Assembly: GCF_003473485.1 (NCBI RefSeq)
Contig: NC_053045.1
Location: forward strand, 61,918,494-61,982,493
Origin: Medicago truncatula
Lineage: Eukaryota > Streptophyta > Magnoliopsida > Fabales > Fabaceae
Length of the DNA stretch: 64,000 nucleotides
Direction: 5' to 3'
Shown one piece after another: positions 1-11,285 of this stretch (position 1 is its first letter; the number at the start of each line of letters is the position of its first letter). The notes below the pieces were generated by a model, which had not been told where the DNA came from, did no database searches, and saw only the letters and a list, made by a program, of their open reading frames with translations. The translations under genes were made by a program, and so were the position numbers.

Positions 1-772
1 GTGTAAGTTGGTTGGTGAATCATATATATGTATATGTCTAGGTTGGTTGGTATGTAGATATACTCTATGGGGATTAGTTGCATTAACATAACAGTGGGAG
101 AGCTTCGGCTCTGGAATGCTTAGTCGTTCAAAGTGGTGGAGTACTAGTTACTCAAAGTGGTGTAGTGGTGAGGACTTATGTCCTGTTGAGAATGCTTTAA
201 ATTGCATGATTGAGAGGTGTATGAATCTTAGTGAGTGGTGATAAGTTGCATATATTGTTGAGAGTGTATGAATTAATATTATTAATAATATGCGAAAATG
301 ATGTTATGAAATTAATAATAATGTGGATGAATTATGATAGGGTGTTAGATTCAATTGATGTATTCTTTATCTATATTTTGTTGTGAATCTCACCCCTTCT
401 GCTTGAAAATGTTGCCCTTCCTATGGGTAACTTGCAGGTGATCCTGAGTAGTTGGTGGTGGCTCAATGTGTCTAGGACTCTGATGCGTGGGATGGGATTT
501 ATAGTTTAAATTTCTACCTATGTATCAAATTTTGGAACAAGTTAACGTAGTCCATGTTTATCGTTGATTTTTATGTTGCGGCTTAATGCCAAGATTTTTT
601 TTGGATAATGGAGTTTAATTTAAAGAATTTTCCGCTGCAGTTTAATGAAGGATGTTGTTAAATAGTTTTAATCTATTTAAGAAATCATATTTTGTAGTGT
701 GACATGCCGTTTAATGTGGAACTCTGATTTTATAATTATAATTAAATTGATTTTGGGAAACGGGGTGTTACA
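1..772 (+). repeat. 5' LTR, 3' part only
   Basis: Base 1 corresponds to base 6447 of the 3' LTR, and the two run in parallel to the common end ...GGTGTTACA (772 and 7261). They match closely except for a block at about 211-275, which is replaced in the 3' LTR by a different and longer stretch (about 6657-6755), a net difference of 43 bp. Confidence 0.93.
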
Positions 773-774
773 AT

Positions 775-786
775 TGGTATCAGAGC
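775..786 (+). promoter_or_regulatory. Primer-binding site (initiator Met tRNA type)
   Basis: TGGTATCAGAGC lies two bases after the end of the 5' LTR. It matches the PBS complementary to the 3' end of plant initiator methionine tRNA, used to prime minus-strand synthesis in many plant LTR elements. The same site recurs at 7264-7275 behind the 3' LTR. Confidence 0.9.
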
Positions 787-919
787 AGGTTGGTCCGTCC
801 GGCCAAGTAGTAGAGTCGTGTTGAGCCACCTAGAATAGAGTGTCAACTCTAACATTGTTGTGTTGTTGTGTTGTTGTTATTGTTGTTCTGAACTGTTGTT
901 CATTATGTAGAATCTTAAG

Positions 920-3900
920 ATGGCTGGTAGGAACGATGCTGCTATTGCTGCTGCACTTGAGGCTGTAGCTCAAGCTGTTCAACAGCAACCGCAAGCTGGT
1001 AATGGAGAAGTGAGGATGCTGGAGACCTTTTTGAGAAATCATCCCCCAGCATTCAAAGGAAGGTATGATCCAGATGGTGCCCAGTCATGGTTGAAGGAAG
1101 TGGAAAGGATTTTCAGAGTCATGCAGTGCTCTGAAGTGCAAAAGGTGCGGTTCGGGACGCACATGTTGGCTGAGGAGGCAGATGACTGGTGGGTAAGTTT
1201 GCTACCAGTGTTGGAACAGAATGGAGCTGTAGTGACCTGGGCAGTGTTCAGAAGGGAATTTCTGAATAGGTATTTCCCGGAAGATGTTCGAGGTAGGAAG
1301 GAGATTGAATTCCTGGAGTTGAAGCAGGGTGATATGTCTGTTGTTGAGTATGCTGCAAAATTTGTGGAGCTTGCAAAGTTCTATCCCCATTATGCCCCGG
1401 AGACAGCTGAATTCTCCAAGTGCATAAAGTTTGAGAATGGCTTGAGAGCTGACATCAAGAGAGCCATAGGATACCAGCAGATTAGAATTTTCTCTGATTT
1501 GGTGAGTCGCTGTAGGATCTACGAGGAGGACACCAAAGCTCATTATAAAGTGATGAGTGAGCGAAGAGGTAAGGGACATCAGAATCGTCCTAAACCGTAT
1601 AGTGCCCCGACTGATAAGGGTAAGCAGAGACTTAATGATGAGAGGAGGCCGAGTAAGAGGGATGCTCCTGCTGAGATAGTGTGCTTTAAGTGTGGCGAGA
1701 AAGGTCACAAGAGTAACGTTTGTACCAAGGATGAGAAGAAGTGTTTCAGATGTGGACAGAAGGGTCACATGCTAGCCGATTGCAAGCGCGGTGATGTTGT
1801 ATGCTATAATTGTAATGAAGAGGGCCACATCAGTACTCAGTGCACACAGCCGAAGAAGGTTAGAGTTGGTGGAAAAGTTTTTGCTTTGACTGGTACACAG
1901 ACTGCTAATGAGGACCGTCTCATCAGAGGTACTTGTTTCTTTAATAGTACTCCTTTAATTGCTATTATAGACACTGGTGCTACTCATTGTTTCATTGCTT
2001 TAGAATGTGCTTATAAACTGGGTTTGATTGTGTCTGATATGAAAGGAGAAATGGTTGTTGAAACTCCAGCTAAGGGTTCAGTGACTACTTCTCTTGTTTG
2101 CTTGAGGTGTCCAATTTCTATGTTTGGTAGAGATTTTGAAGTAGACTTAGTTTGTTTGCCGCTGACGGGAATGGATGTTATTTTTGGGATGAATTGGTTA
2201 GAGTATAACCGAGTTCATATCAATTGCTTTAACAAGACTGTGCATTTTTCTTCTGCTGAAGAAGAGAGTGGAGTTGAAATTTTATCTACAAAGCAGATGA
2301 AGCAGTTAGAACGTGATGGAATTCTGATGTTTTCTCTAATGGCATATCTGTCGTTAGAAAACCAAGCTGTGATTGACAAGCTAGCAGTGGTGAATGAGTT
2401 TCCGGAGGTGTTCCCTGATGAGATTCCTGATGTGCCGCCAGAAAGGGAGGTGGAGTTTTCAATTGACCTGGTTCCCGGAACAAAGCCGGTGTCGATGGCA
2501 CCGTACCGTATGTCAGCTTCTGAGTTAGCTGAATTGAAGAAACAGTTGGAAGATTTACTTGATAAGAAGTTTGTAAGACCCAGTGTTTCGCCGTGGGGAG
2601 CACCTGTGTTGTTGGTGAAGAAAAAGGATGGTAGTATGAGGTTGTGCATTGACTATCGTCAATTGAACAAAGTTACAATTAAGAATAGATATCCGCTTCC
2701 GAGGATTGATGACTTGATGGACCAGCTAGTGGGTGCAAAGGTGTTCAGTAAGATTGACTTGAGGTCAGGTTACCATCAAATTAAGGTGAAAGATGAAGAT
2801 ATGCAGAAGACGGCCTTTAGGACACGATACGGTCATTACGAATACAAAGTGATGCCTTTCGGTGTTACTAATGCGCCCGGTGTATTCATGGAGTATATGA
2901 ATCGAATTTTTCATGCTTTTCTGGATAAATTCGTGGTGGTATTTATTGATGATATTCTGATTTATTCGAAGACTGAAGAAGAGCATGCAGAACATCTGAG
3001 AATTGTGCTGCAAGTTTTGAAAGAGAAGAAGTTGTATGCCAAATTGTCGAAATGTGAGTTTTGGCTAAGTGAAGTGAGTTTCCTTGGTCATATTATTTCT
3101 GGTGATGGTATAGCGGTTGATCCATCAAAAGTTGATGCAGTATCACAATGGGAGACTCCGAAGTCGGTGACTGAAATCAGAAGCTTCTTGGGTTTGGCTG
3201 GTTATTACCGCAGATTTATAGAAGGATTTTCAAAGTTAGCATTGCCGTTGACTCAGTTAACCTGTAAGAGTAAGTCCTTTGTGTGGGATGCTCGGTGTGA
3301 GGGTAGTTTCAATGAATTAAAGAAAAGATTGACAACTGCTCCTATTTTGATCTTACCTAAGCCGGAAGAGCCATTCGTTGTTTACTGTGATGCGTCTAAG
3401 CTGGGTTTAGGAGGTGTTTTGATGCAAGATGGCAAGGTGGTAGCATATGCTTCTAGGCAACTGAGGGTGCACGAAAAGAATTATCCCACTCATGATTTGG
3501 AGTTAGCTGCGGTGGTTTTTGTTTTGAAAATTTGGAGACACTACTTGTATGGTTCCAGATTTGAAGTGTTCAGTGACCACAAGAGCTTGAAATATTTGTT
3601 TGACCAGAAGGAATTGAATATGAGGCAGAGGAGATGGCTTGAGCTGTTAAAAGATTATGATTTTGGGTTGAATTACCATCCGGGAAAAGCTAATGTAGTC
3701 GCGGATGCGTTGAGTAGGAAGACACTCCATATGTCTGCTATGATGATGAAAGAATTTGATTTATTGGAACAGTTTAGAGACATGAGTTTGGTGTGTGAGT
3801 TGTCGCCTCAAAGCATACAGTTGGGGATGCTAAAGATTAACAGCGATTTCCTGAATAGTATTCGAGAAGCACAGCAAGTGGATGTCAAGTTGGTTGATCT

Positions 3901-5275
3901 AATGGTTACTGGTAATAGTATTGAAGATAGTGACTTCAAGGTTGATGAACAGGGTGTGTTGAGATTCAGAGGTAGAATTTGTATTCCTGATAATGAAGAA
4001 ATGAAAAAGTTAATCCTAGAGGAAAGTCATAAGAGTAGCTTAAGCATTCATCCGGGAGCTACGAAGATGTATCATGATTTGAAAAAGCTGTTTTGGTGGT
4101 CTGGGTTGAAGCGAGATGTTGCTCATTTTGTGTATGCATGTTTAACTTGTCAGAAGTCTAAGGTTGAACACCAGAAACCTGCAGGATTGTTGACACCATT
4201 GGATGTACCGGAGTGGAAATGGGATAGCATTTCTATGGATTTTGTGACGAGTTTACCAAACACTCCGAGGGGACATGATTCGATTTGGGTTGTGGTTGAT
4301 AGGTTGACGAAGTCGGCACATTTTATTCCTATCAACATTAGTTATCCGGTAGCTCAGTTGGCTGAGATTTATATACATAGTGTTGTGAAGCTACATGGAG
4401 TTCCTTCGAGTATTGTGTCGGATAGGGATCCGAGGTTCACTTCTAGGTTCTGGAAGAGTTTACAGGACGCTTTGGGTTCGAAGTTGAGGCTGAGTTCGGC
4501 TTATCATCCTCAGACAGATGGTCAGTCGGAGAGAACGATCCAATCATTGGAAGACTTGTTGAGAGTGTGTGTGCTTGAACAGGGTGGAGCTTGGGATAGT
4601 CACCTACCATTGATAGAGTTCACCTACAACAACAGTTATCACTCGAGTATAGGAATGGCACCATTCGAAGCTTTGTATGGTCGAAGGTGCAGGACTCCGT
4701 TGTGTTGGTTTGAGTCAGGAGAAAGTGTTGTGCTGGGACCGGATTTGGTTCAGGAGACTACAGAAAAAGTCAAGATGATCAGAGAGAAGATGAAAGCGTC
4801 ACAGAGTCGACAGAAGAGTTACCATGACAAGCGGAGAAAGGCCCTTGAGTTTCAAGAGGGTGATCATGTATTTCTAAGAGTGACTCCGATGACGGGTGTA
4901 GGACGTGCTTTGAAATCGAGAAAGTTGACTCCGAAGTTCATTGGTCCGTATCAGATTTCAGAGAGAATCGGAACGGTGGCATATAGAGTTGGCTTGCCAC
5001 CACATCTATCGAACTTGCATGATGTGTTTCACGTGTCACAACTTCGGAAGTATGTAGCAGATCCTTCACATGTTATTCCGAGAGATGATGTACAGGTTCG
5101 GGACAATCTCACAGTTGAGACTTTGCCGTTGAGGATCGATGATCGGAAAGTAAAGGCATTGAGGGGCAAGGAAATACCCTTGGTGAGAGTCGTTTGGGGC
5201 GGAGCAACTGGTGAAAGTTTGACTTGGGAGCTGGAAAGTAAGATGAGGGACTCTTATCCTGAGTTGTTTGTTTGA
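920..5275 (+). CDS. Gag-Pol polyprotein of Ty3/gypsy retrotransposon
   Basis: A single 1451-aa frame encodes all proteins needed for retrotransposition. A Gag domain occupies the first ~200 residues. Three CCHC zinc knuckles begin near residues 255, 275 and 295. The aspartic protease has DTGA at ~351. Reverse transcriptase follows, with the catalytic FIDD motif (Asp 677/678). RNase H has an Asp at ~824. The integrase has an HHCC zinc-binding region (His ~1037 and 1044, Cys ~1074 and 1077) and a D,D,E triad at about 1107, 1168 and 1204. The C-terminal ~60 residues end in a Trp-rich segment resembling the chromodomain-like tail of plant chromoviruses. No stop or frameshift is seen, so the element could be autonomous. 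Three zinc knuckles is a high count for this group. The clade is not assigned. Confidence is high for the superfamily. Confidence 0.96.
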   Translation: MAGRNDAAIAAALEAVAQAVQQQPQAGNGEVRMLETFLRNHPPAFKGRYDPDGAQSWLKEVERIFRVMQCSEVQKVRFGTHMLAEEADDWWVSLLPVLEQNGAVVTWAVFRREFLNRYFPEDVRGRKEIEFLELKQGDMSVVEYAAKFVELAKFYPHYAPETAEFSKCIKFENGLRADIKRAIGYQQIRIFSDLVSRCRIYEEDTKAHYKVMSERRGKGHQNRPKPYSAPTDKGKQRLNDERRPSKRDAPAEIVCFKCGEKGHKSNVCTKDEKKCFRCGQKGHMLADCKRGDVVCYNCNEEGHISTQCTQPKKVRVGGKVFALTGTQTANEDRLIRGTCFFNSTPLIAIIDTGATHCFIALECAYKLGLIVSDMKGEMVVETPAKGSVTTSLVCLRCPISMFGRDFEVDLVCLPLTGMDVIFGMNWLEYNRVHINCFNKTVHFSSAEEESGVEILSTKQMKQLERDGILMFSLMAYLSLENQAVIDKLAVVNEFPEVFPDEIPDVPPEREVEFSIDLVPGTKPVSMAPYRMSASELAELKKQLEDLLDKKFVRPSVSPWGAPVLLVKKKDGSMRLCIDYRQLNKVTIKNRYPLPRIDDLMDQLVGAKVFSKIDLRSGYHQIKVKDEDMQKTAFRTRYGHYEYKVMPFGVTNAPGVFMEYMNRIFHAFLDKFVVVFIDDILIYSKTEEEHAEHLRIVLQVLKEKKLYAKLSKCEFWLSEVSFLGHIISGDGIAVDPSKVDAVSQWETPKSVTEIRSFLGLAGYYRRFIEGFSKLALPLTQLTCKSKSFVWDARCEGSFNELKKRLTTAPILILPKPEEPFVVYCDASKLGLGGVLMQDGKVVAYASRQLRVHEKNYPTHDLELAAVVFVLKIWRHYLYGSRFEVFSDHKSLKYLFDQKELNMRQRRWLELLKDYDFGLNYHPGKANVVADALSRKTLHMSAMMMKEFDLLEQFRDMSLVCELSPQSIQLGMLKINSDFLNSIREAQQVDVKLVDLMVTGNSIEDSDFKVDEQGVLRFRGRICIPDNEEMKKLILEESHKSSLSIHPGATKMYHDLKKLFWWSGLKRDVAHFVYACLTCQKSKVEHQKPAGLLTPLDVPEWKWDSISMDFVTSLPNTPRGHDSIWVVVDRLTKSAHFIPINISYPVAQLAEIYIHSVVKLHGVPSSIVSDRDPRFTSRFWKSLQDALGSKLRLSSAYHPQTDGQSERTIQSLEDLLRVCVLEQGGAWDSHLPLIEFTYNNSYHSSIGMAPFEALYGRRCRTPLCWFESGESVVLGPDLVQETTEKVKMIREKMKASQSRQKSYHDKRRKALEFQEGDHVFLRVTPMTGVGRALKSRKLTPKFIGPYQISERIGTVAYRVGLPPHLSNLHDVFHVSQLRKYVADPSHVIPRDDVQVRDNLTVETLPLRIDDRKVKALRGKEIPLVRVVWGGATGESLTWELESKMRDSYPELFV

Positions 5276-5300
5276 GGTAAGATTTCGAGGACGAAATTCA

Positions 5301-5316
5301 GTAATTTGGGGAGAGT
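5301..5316 (+). promoter_or_regulatory. Polypurine tract
   Basis: A purine-rich stretch (GGGGAGAG at 5308-5315) sits immediately before the TGTAACAC start of the 3' LTR, where plus-strand DNA synthesis is primed. Confidence 0.75.
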
Positions 5317-7261
5317 TGTAACACTCTAATTTTTATTTAATTATTTTTAATTGTGTGGTGTCATTTATGTGATTTTTGGTGATTTATGTAGTGTATATTT
5401 ATTTATTATATGATTATTTTATTAAATAATTAAAATAATATAAGAATAGGATTAATTATTATCTTGGGGGTTATGAAATAATTAACATAATTAGTAGGGA
5501 GTTAATTGCTAATTAGGGAGTGGGAGGTTACATTTTGGGAGTTGAGAAAAGGAAAGAAAAATAGAGAAAACAGTTTTACGTGAAAACAGTCTGGTTTTGG
5601 GAGAAAAGCTAGTGCAAGGGAGAGAAGCTTAGGAATCATTTGCTGCTGTATTTTTTCTGCAATTCTAAGGTAAGGGTGAGGTTTACCGCAATTATATAGA
5701 TTCTGAATGTTGATTGTGTTCTAACAGGTTTATGTGAGGATTTGGGAGAAATTGGGTTTTTGTTGATTAAGGAGTTTTGGGTGTAGGAATCATAGAATTG
5801 AAGGTAGAAATGGGTTCTGGGTGCATAAAACCTTTCATTTCATATCTGTAAACTAATTTGGGGAGTGATTGAGGAAAAATGGGATTTTTGGGAAAAACCT
5901 GCATTCTGCCCGTACAGAAGTTCATCGCTCGCCTCGCGAGTAGCCATTACTCGCCATAGCGAGTGAACAACTTCATCGCTCGCCTCGCGAGTGATACAGC
6001 TCGCCATGGCGAGTAACCTTGTAAAAATCTGGATTTTGAAAAAGTTGTTATAAGCCGTATTTTGGGTAGTTTTGTGTACCTAGATGATTCTTAAGAGGAC
6101 TAGAGCAAGTTTTAAGTGTAAAAGATGATTAGGGAGCTTAGAATTGAGGTTTGAGTGAGAAAAATGTCATTTTTCCCGAGAGCACCGTATTTCTGTTCGC
6201 CTCGAGTTCGCCTCCAACTCGCCATGGCGAGTACCTGTTTTTCTGAGCTCGCCATAGCGAGTAGATGAGCTCGCGAGGCGAGCTGCCCAGTATTTGGTTG
6301 GTTAATTTCTGTTGTTGTTTGGAATGTGTATTTTGTTGAATTATTGCATGGCTTGTATGCTGATATATATTTCCCTGGATGCTTGGTTGGTTTTGATGAA
6401 TGGATGCTGACTGATGTGTGTTGTATATAATTAAATTCCCTTAAAGGTGTAAGTTGGTTGGTGAATCATATATATGTATATGTCTAGGTTGGTTGGTATG
6501 TAGATATACTCTATGGGGATTAGTTGCATTAACATAACAGTGGGAGAGCTTCGGCTCTGGAATGCTTAGTCGTTCAAAGTGGTGGAGTACTAGTTACTCA
6601 AAGTGGTGTAGTGGTGAGGACTTATGTCCTGTTGAGAATGCTTTAACCATTCGACAGCGGTGTGGGTCACGGCCCTGATTTATGGTACCACATGCATGGG
6701 AGTTTAGAGGAGTCTTAGTGGAGTGGTGATAAGTTGCATATATTGTTGAGAGGTGTATGAATTAATATTATTAATAATATGCGAAAATGATGTTATGAAA
6801 TTAATAATAATGTGGATGAATTATGATAGGGTGTTAGATTCAATTGATGTATTCTTTATCTATATTTTGTTGTGAATCTCACCCCTTCTGCTTGAAAATG
6901 TTGCCCTTCCTATGGGTAACTTGCAGGTGATCCTGAGTAGTTGGTGGTGGCTCAATGTGTCTAGGACTCTGATGCGTGGGATGGGATTTATAGTTTAAAT
7001 TTCTACCTATGTATCAAATTTTGGAACAAGTTAACGTAGTCCATGTTTATCGTTGATTTTTATGTTGCGGCTTAATGCCAAGATTTTTTTTGGATAATGG
7101 AGTTTAATTTAAAGAATTTTCCGCTGCAGTTTAATGAAGGATGTTGTTAAATAGTTTTAATCTATTTAAGAAATCATATTTTGTAGTGTGACATGCCGTT
7201 TAATGTGGAACTCTGATTTTATAATTATAATTAAATTGATTTTGGGAAACGGGGTGTTACA
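5317..7261 (+). repeat. 3' LTR, complete (1945 bp)
   Basis: It starts TGTAACACTC and ends GGGTGTTACA. About 5920-6290 contains repeated CG-rich palindromes with alternating arms (GCTCGCCTCGCGAG and ACTCGCCATGGCGAG types), unlike the AT-rich surroundings. From 6447 on it matches the partial 5' LTR apart from one substituted block. It is followed directly by another primer-binding site and internal region instead of host DNA. Confidence 0.93.
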
Positions 7262-8585
7262 ATTGGTATCAGAGCAGGTTGGTCCGTCCGGCCAAGTAGT
7301 AGAGTCGTGTTGAGCCACCTAGAATAGAGTGTCAACTCTAACATTGTTGTGTTGTTGTGTTGTTGTTATTGTTGTTCTGAACTGTTGTTCATTATGTAGA
7401 ATCTTAAGATGGCTGGTAGGAACGATGCTGCTATTGCTGCTGCACTTGAGGCTGTAGCTCAAGCTGTTCAACAGCAACCGCAAGCTGGTAATGGAGAAGT
7501 GAGGATGCTGGAGACCTTTTTGAGAAATCATCCCCCAGCATTCAAAGGAAGGTATGATCCAGATGGTGCCCAGTCATGGTTGAAGGAAGTGGAAAGGATT
7601 TTCAGAGTCATGCAGTGCTCTGAAGTGCAAAAGGTGCGGTTCGGGACGCACATGTTGGCTGAGGAGGCAGATGACTGGTGGGTAAGTTTGCTACCAGTGT
7701 TGGAACAGAATGGAGCTGTAGTGACCTGGGCAGTGTTCAGAAGGGAATTTCTGAATAGGTATTTCCCGGAAGATGTTCGAGGTAGGAAGGAGATTGAATT
7801 CCTGGAGTTGAAGCAGGGTGATATGTCTGTTGTTGAGTATGCTGCAAAATTTGTGGAGCTTGCAAAGTTCTATCCCCATTATGCCCCGGAGACAGCTGAA
7901 TTCTCCAAGTGCATAAAGTTTGAGAATGGCTTGAGAGCTGACATCAAGAGAGCCATAGGATACCAGCAGATTAGAATTTTCTCTGATTTGGTGAGTCGCT
8001 GTAGGATCTACGAGGAGGACACCAAAGCTCATTATAAAGTGATGAGTGAGCGAAGAGGTAAGGGACATCAGAATCGTCCTAAACCGTATAGTGCCCCGAC
8101 TGATAAGGGTAAGCAGAGACTTAATGATGAGAGGAGGCCGAGTAAGAGGGATGCTCCTGCTGAGATAGTGTGCTTTAAGTGTGGCGAGAAAGGTCACAAG
8201 AGTAACGTTTGTACCAAGGATGAGAAGAAGTGTTTCAGATGTGGACAGAAGGGTCACATGCTAGCCGATTGCAAGCGCGGTGATGTTGTATGCTATAATT
8301 GTAATGAAGAGGGCCACATCAGTACTCAGTGCACACAGCCGAAGAAGGTTAGAGTTGGTGGAAAAGTTTTTGCTTTGACTGGTACACAGACTGCTAATGA
8401 GGACCGTCTCATCAGAGGTACTTGTTTCTTTAATAGTACTCCTTTAATTGCTATTATAGACACTGGTGCTACTCATTGTTTCATTGCTTTAGAATGTGCT
8501 TATAAACTGGGTTTGATTGTGTCTGATATGAAAGGAGAAATGGTTGTTGAAACTCCAGCTAAGGGTTCAGTGACTACTTCTCTTG
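7262..8585 (+). mobile_element. Second, truncated copy of the Ty3 internal region
   Basis: The sequence runs in parallel with 773-2096 at a constant offset of 6489 and looks identical: untranslated leader, primer-binding site, gag and the start of protease. The match stops abruptly after 8585, where unrelated tandem-repeat DNA begins. No third LTR follows in the window. Confidence 0.93.
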
Positions 8586-8599
8586 AAATGAATCATTAA
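7409..8599 (+). pseudogene. Truncated gag-protease frame of the duplicated Ty3 copy
   Basis: The first 392 codons encode the same protein as the start of the gag-pol at 920: the Gag domain, three CCHC knuckles and the DTGA protease motif. Four foreign codons and a stop follow where the copy breaks. Reverse transcriptase, RNase H and integrase are missing, so it could at best make Gag. Its 5' LTR promoter would be the LTR at 5317-7261. Confidence 0.9.
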
Positions 8600-9290
8600 T
8601 ATACATGAAAGGTTATGAGATCTGCGGCTGAAATGTAAGGAGTGGTTGACTGAGTTGAAATGAATAATTAAAGCTTAATTACCTTTTTAGTCCTCTAACT
8701 ATTAAATTGGTATCGGATTGGTCCTCTAACTAAAAATTGATTTATTTCGGTCCTCTAAGTTTCTCACTGTTACTACATTTAGTCCTTTCTGTTAGTTTTA
8801 TTCAAATAAACGTTAGGGTTTGTGTTATGTAGGTATCTGACCTCCTGTTTCACACATACATATGAATCATAACAGTTACCAATAATATAAGTCACTATTT
8901 AATCATAATACCTTAACAAGGCATAAGACCAAAATTATACTAATAAATAAAGTTAGAGGACCCACATAACACAAATCATAACGTTTATTTGAATAAAACT
9001 AACAGAAATGACTAAATGTAGTAACAGTGAGAAACTTAGAGGACCGAAATAAATCAATTTTTAGTTAGAGGACCAATCTGATACCAATTAAATAGTTAGA
9101 GGACCAAAAAGGTAATTTAGCCAATAATTAATATACATGAAAGGTTATGAGATCTACGACTGAGATGTAAGGAGTGGTTGACTGAGTTGATTAACATTAA
9201 ATGCAATCGTTAATATACATGAAAGATTATGAGATCTACGGCTGAGATGTAAAGAGTGGTTGACTGAGTTGATTAACATTAACTACAGTT
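8590..9290 (+). repeat. Three-copy tandem repeat (~72-90 bp) split by a MITE
   Basis: A unit beginning near TTAATATACATGAAAGG and ending GGTTGACTGAGTTGA occurs at about 8593-8658, 9130-9194 and 9211-9275. Copies 2 and 3 are adjacent, with an extra ATTAACATT-type spacer. Copies 1 and 2 are separated only by the inverted-repeat element at 8672-9122. Removing that element and one TSD copy makes units 1 and 2 contiguous. Confidence 0.85.
8672..9122. mobile_element. Mutator-like MITE with 9-bp TSD
   Basis: The two ends are long inverted repeats (over 100 bp each; left arm AGCTTAATTACC..., right arm ...GGTAATTTAGCC). They are flanked by the direct repeat AATAATTAA at 8663-8671 and 9123-9131. A 9-bp TSD with long terminal inverted repeats fits a non-autonomous Mutator-type element. 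There is no coding capacity. Confidence 0.87.
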
Positions 9291-10010
9291 TAGGAAGGGA
9301 AAATGAGAATGGATTAGGGCAAACATGCTAGCTTGACAAGTCTAACTTTTATAATAAAGGATGTAACTTTGAACAGATTTACTCAGCTATAAGTAAATGT
9401 GTAATTGAGGTAAAATTTTGTTTGTAAATATCACTTGCAAATTTTTTTTTCAAAAAAAAAAAAAAATTATTTATGAGAAGTTGAACTAATCATATCAGAA
9501 TTATTTTTTGAGGGATAACATATTGGAATTATTAATTTTACCTTTTGAGATTGCTAGAATTATTTTTAACTAACGGTGTAAAAGCTTAACCAAACATATG
9601 CTAAGTTTCACCATGTTTAAACACTCTCTTAGGTCATAAAAAAAAGGAGACGATGGAAGTCCAATTGAAGAAGGAAATGTGGCAATTAAATGGAGTTAGA
9701 GCAAGGTTTTTTACTTGGTTCAAAATTTATCTAAACACAAATGAATTTGTAATCTAAGTGAAAGATAGTTTATAAATTATAAAAATAAAAAATAAAATAA
9801 AAAAAGTTTATAAAAATCACTTGCGATTTTTTTTATCTTTAGATAAAAGGACAAACATCGATTGAAATTGAGATCCACATTTATCTTTTCGAACTCATAT
9901 GAAAATGTCTAGTATAGTAAAATCTACAGTCGAGCAAGGCTTTATCATCCAGCTGCAAAGTTTTATATTTTCATTGATAAATTATTCATAATTCTTTTTT
10001 TAAAAGAAAA
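9291..10010. other. AT-rich intergenic DNA
   Basis: I see homopolymer runs and no recognisable gene, inverted repeat or RNA gene. Confidence 0.6.
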
Positions 10011-10011
10011 G

Positions 10012-11285
10012 GCATGTGTTTCATCCCTGCAAATGGGGCTCGTTTGAATTTTCGTCTCTATACTTACTAATCCTCCCAAACCTTCCCTGCATTTACTAAT
10101 CATTTGACTTTTGGTCCTAATTACATCTGATTACTTATGTGTCACATAATTAGTCACGTGGCAATGATGTGGCGTAATCTGACTGGAAAAAAAAATGGAT
10201 GACTAGGCAAATTACACACGAAATGACCATTTTGCCCTTAATGAAACTACACACGTGTTAAATGACCATTCTGCCCCTTTCTTCTTCATTCTCTTCCATC
10301 ACCACCACCAAACACCATGGATTTCAATGAACCCAGCAACAACAACTCTTACCACTTTCTATCTTTCTCTGTTAAATATTTTTCAGGAGAATGATTTAGT
10401 TTATCAAAATGGTCACTTTCACAAAACCAAAAAAAGAAAAATTAAAATCGATTATTTTTGCTTATGGAACAAGAACAACAAAAATGTTCAATAAGAGAAG
10501 CTTGAATCAAGAATGCTACTGAAAAGTTAAAAACAAATAAATAAGAGAAGATCGATGTACTATTCATTACCTGAATCAGTGATCTCACTGACCGGCGAAT
10601 CATCTTCCACCGTCACCTCCGCCATATCCGACACTTTCCACCACTTCCTCATCGATCTTCTTCACTCCTTCAACCGATTCAATTTTCTTCTCAACAACCT
10701 TACGAAGCTCAAGAGTCACATCAACAATGGAATGATACCTTTGCATCAGAATAACAGGGATCCAGTTGAGCCGCCGCCGGTGTACGACCGTAAAAGCAAA
10801 ATCGCAATCGTTGGAAGATGGAGCAATCCGCTATTGGAAGACTTCGACGACGTACATCGATGGTGTTAGTGATGGAAGAGATGGACGATGTTGGTTGTGT
10901 CAATTGAAGAGTTCGATGATGTTGGTGGTGGTGGTGATGGAATCAGATCTCGTGTTGGTGGTGGTGGAGGAAAGAAGAATAGGTGAGAAGAAGAGAGAGG
11001 GAAGAATGAAGTCAAGGGCATTATGGTCTTTTTACTTATGTCTTGGATCATTAAGGGTAAAAGAGTCACTTCAGGTACAAAATGTTGAGTCAGCAAGGTT
11101 ATGTCCCAGTCAGATGGCGCCACATCATTGCCATGTCATTAATCACGTGCCACGTAAGCATTTAGATGTAATTAGGACCAAAAGTCAAATGATTAGTAAT
11201 TGCAGGAAAGTTTTGGGAGGATTAATAAGTATAGGGACGAAAATTCAAACGAGCACTATTTATAGGGATGAAACACATATTTAAG
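10012..11285. mobile_element. Long-TIR element, possible Pack-MULE-like carrier
   Basis: The ends are about 180-bp imperfect inverted repeats: 10012-10190 (GTGTTTCATCCCT..., GACTTTTGGTCCTAATTAC..., ...ACGTGGCAATGATGTGGC) against 11108-11285. The centre (about 10255-11040) is less AT-biased than the surroundings and has overlapping frames of 60-172 codons on both strands, none recognisable. A captured gene fragment would explain this, but trinucleotide-rich non-coding filler is equally possible. No convincing target-site duplication was found. Confidence 0.72.

Larger units (their letters stand above)
1..7261 (+). mobile_element. Ty3/gypsy LTR retrotransposon, 5' end outside the window
   Basis: The sequence shows a partial 5' LTR (1-772), a primer-binding site, one long gag-pol frame, a purine tract and a full 3' LTR (5317-7261). 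The domain order protease, reverse transcriptase, RNase H, integrase defines the Ty3/gypsy superfamily. The LTR has TG...CA ends inside an 8-bp inverted terminus (TGTAACAC / GTGTTACA). The uninterrupted polyprotein and LTRs that look identical outside one short block suggest a recent insertion. The start of the 5' LTR and the target-site duplication cannot be seen. Confidence 0.95.

Noticed and set aside
1202..1768. Minus-strand open frame of 188 codons (also at 7691-8257)
   Set aside because: Shadow of the gag frame on the plus strand; identical in both copies and with no known domain.
5920..6290. CRISPR-like array
   Set aside because: Repeats are palindromic and irregularly spaced within a plant LTR, without unique spacers.
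10866..11284. Overlapping frames on both strands as a gene
   Set aside because: They extend into the right arm of the TIR element; the frames are Ser/Pro- or Met/Val-rich from trinucleotide-like repeats.
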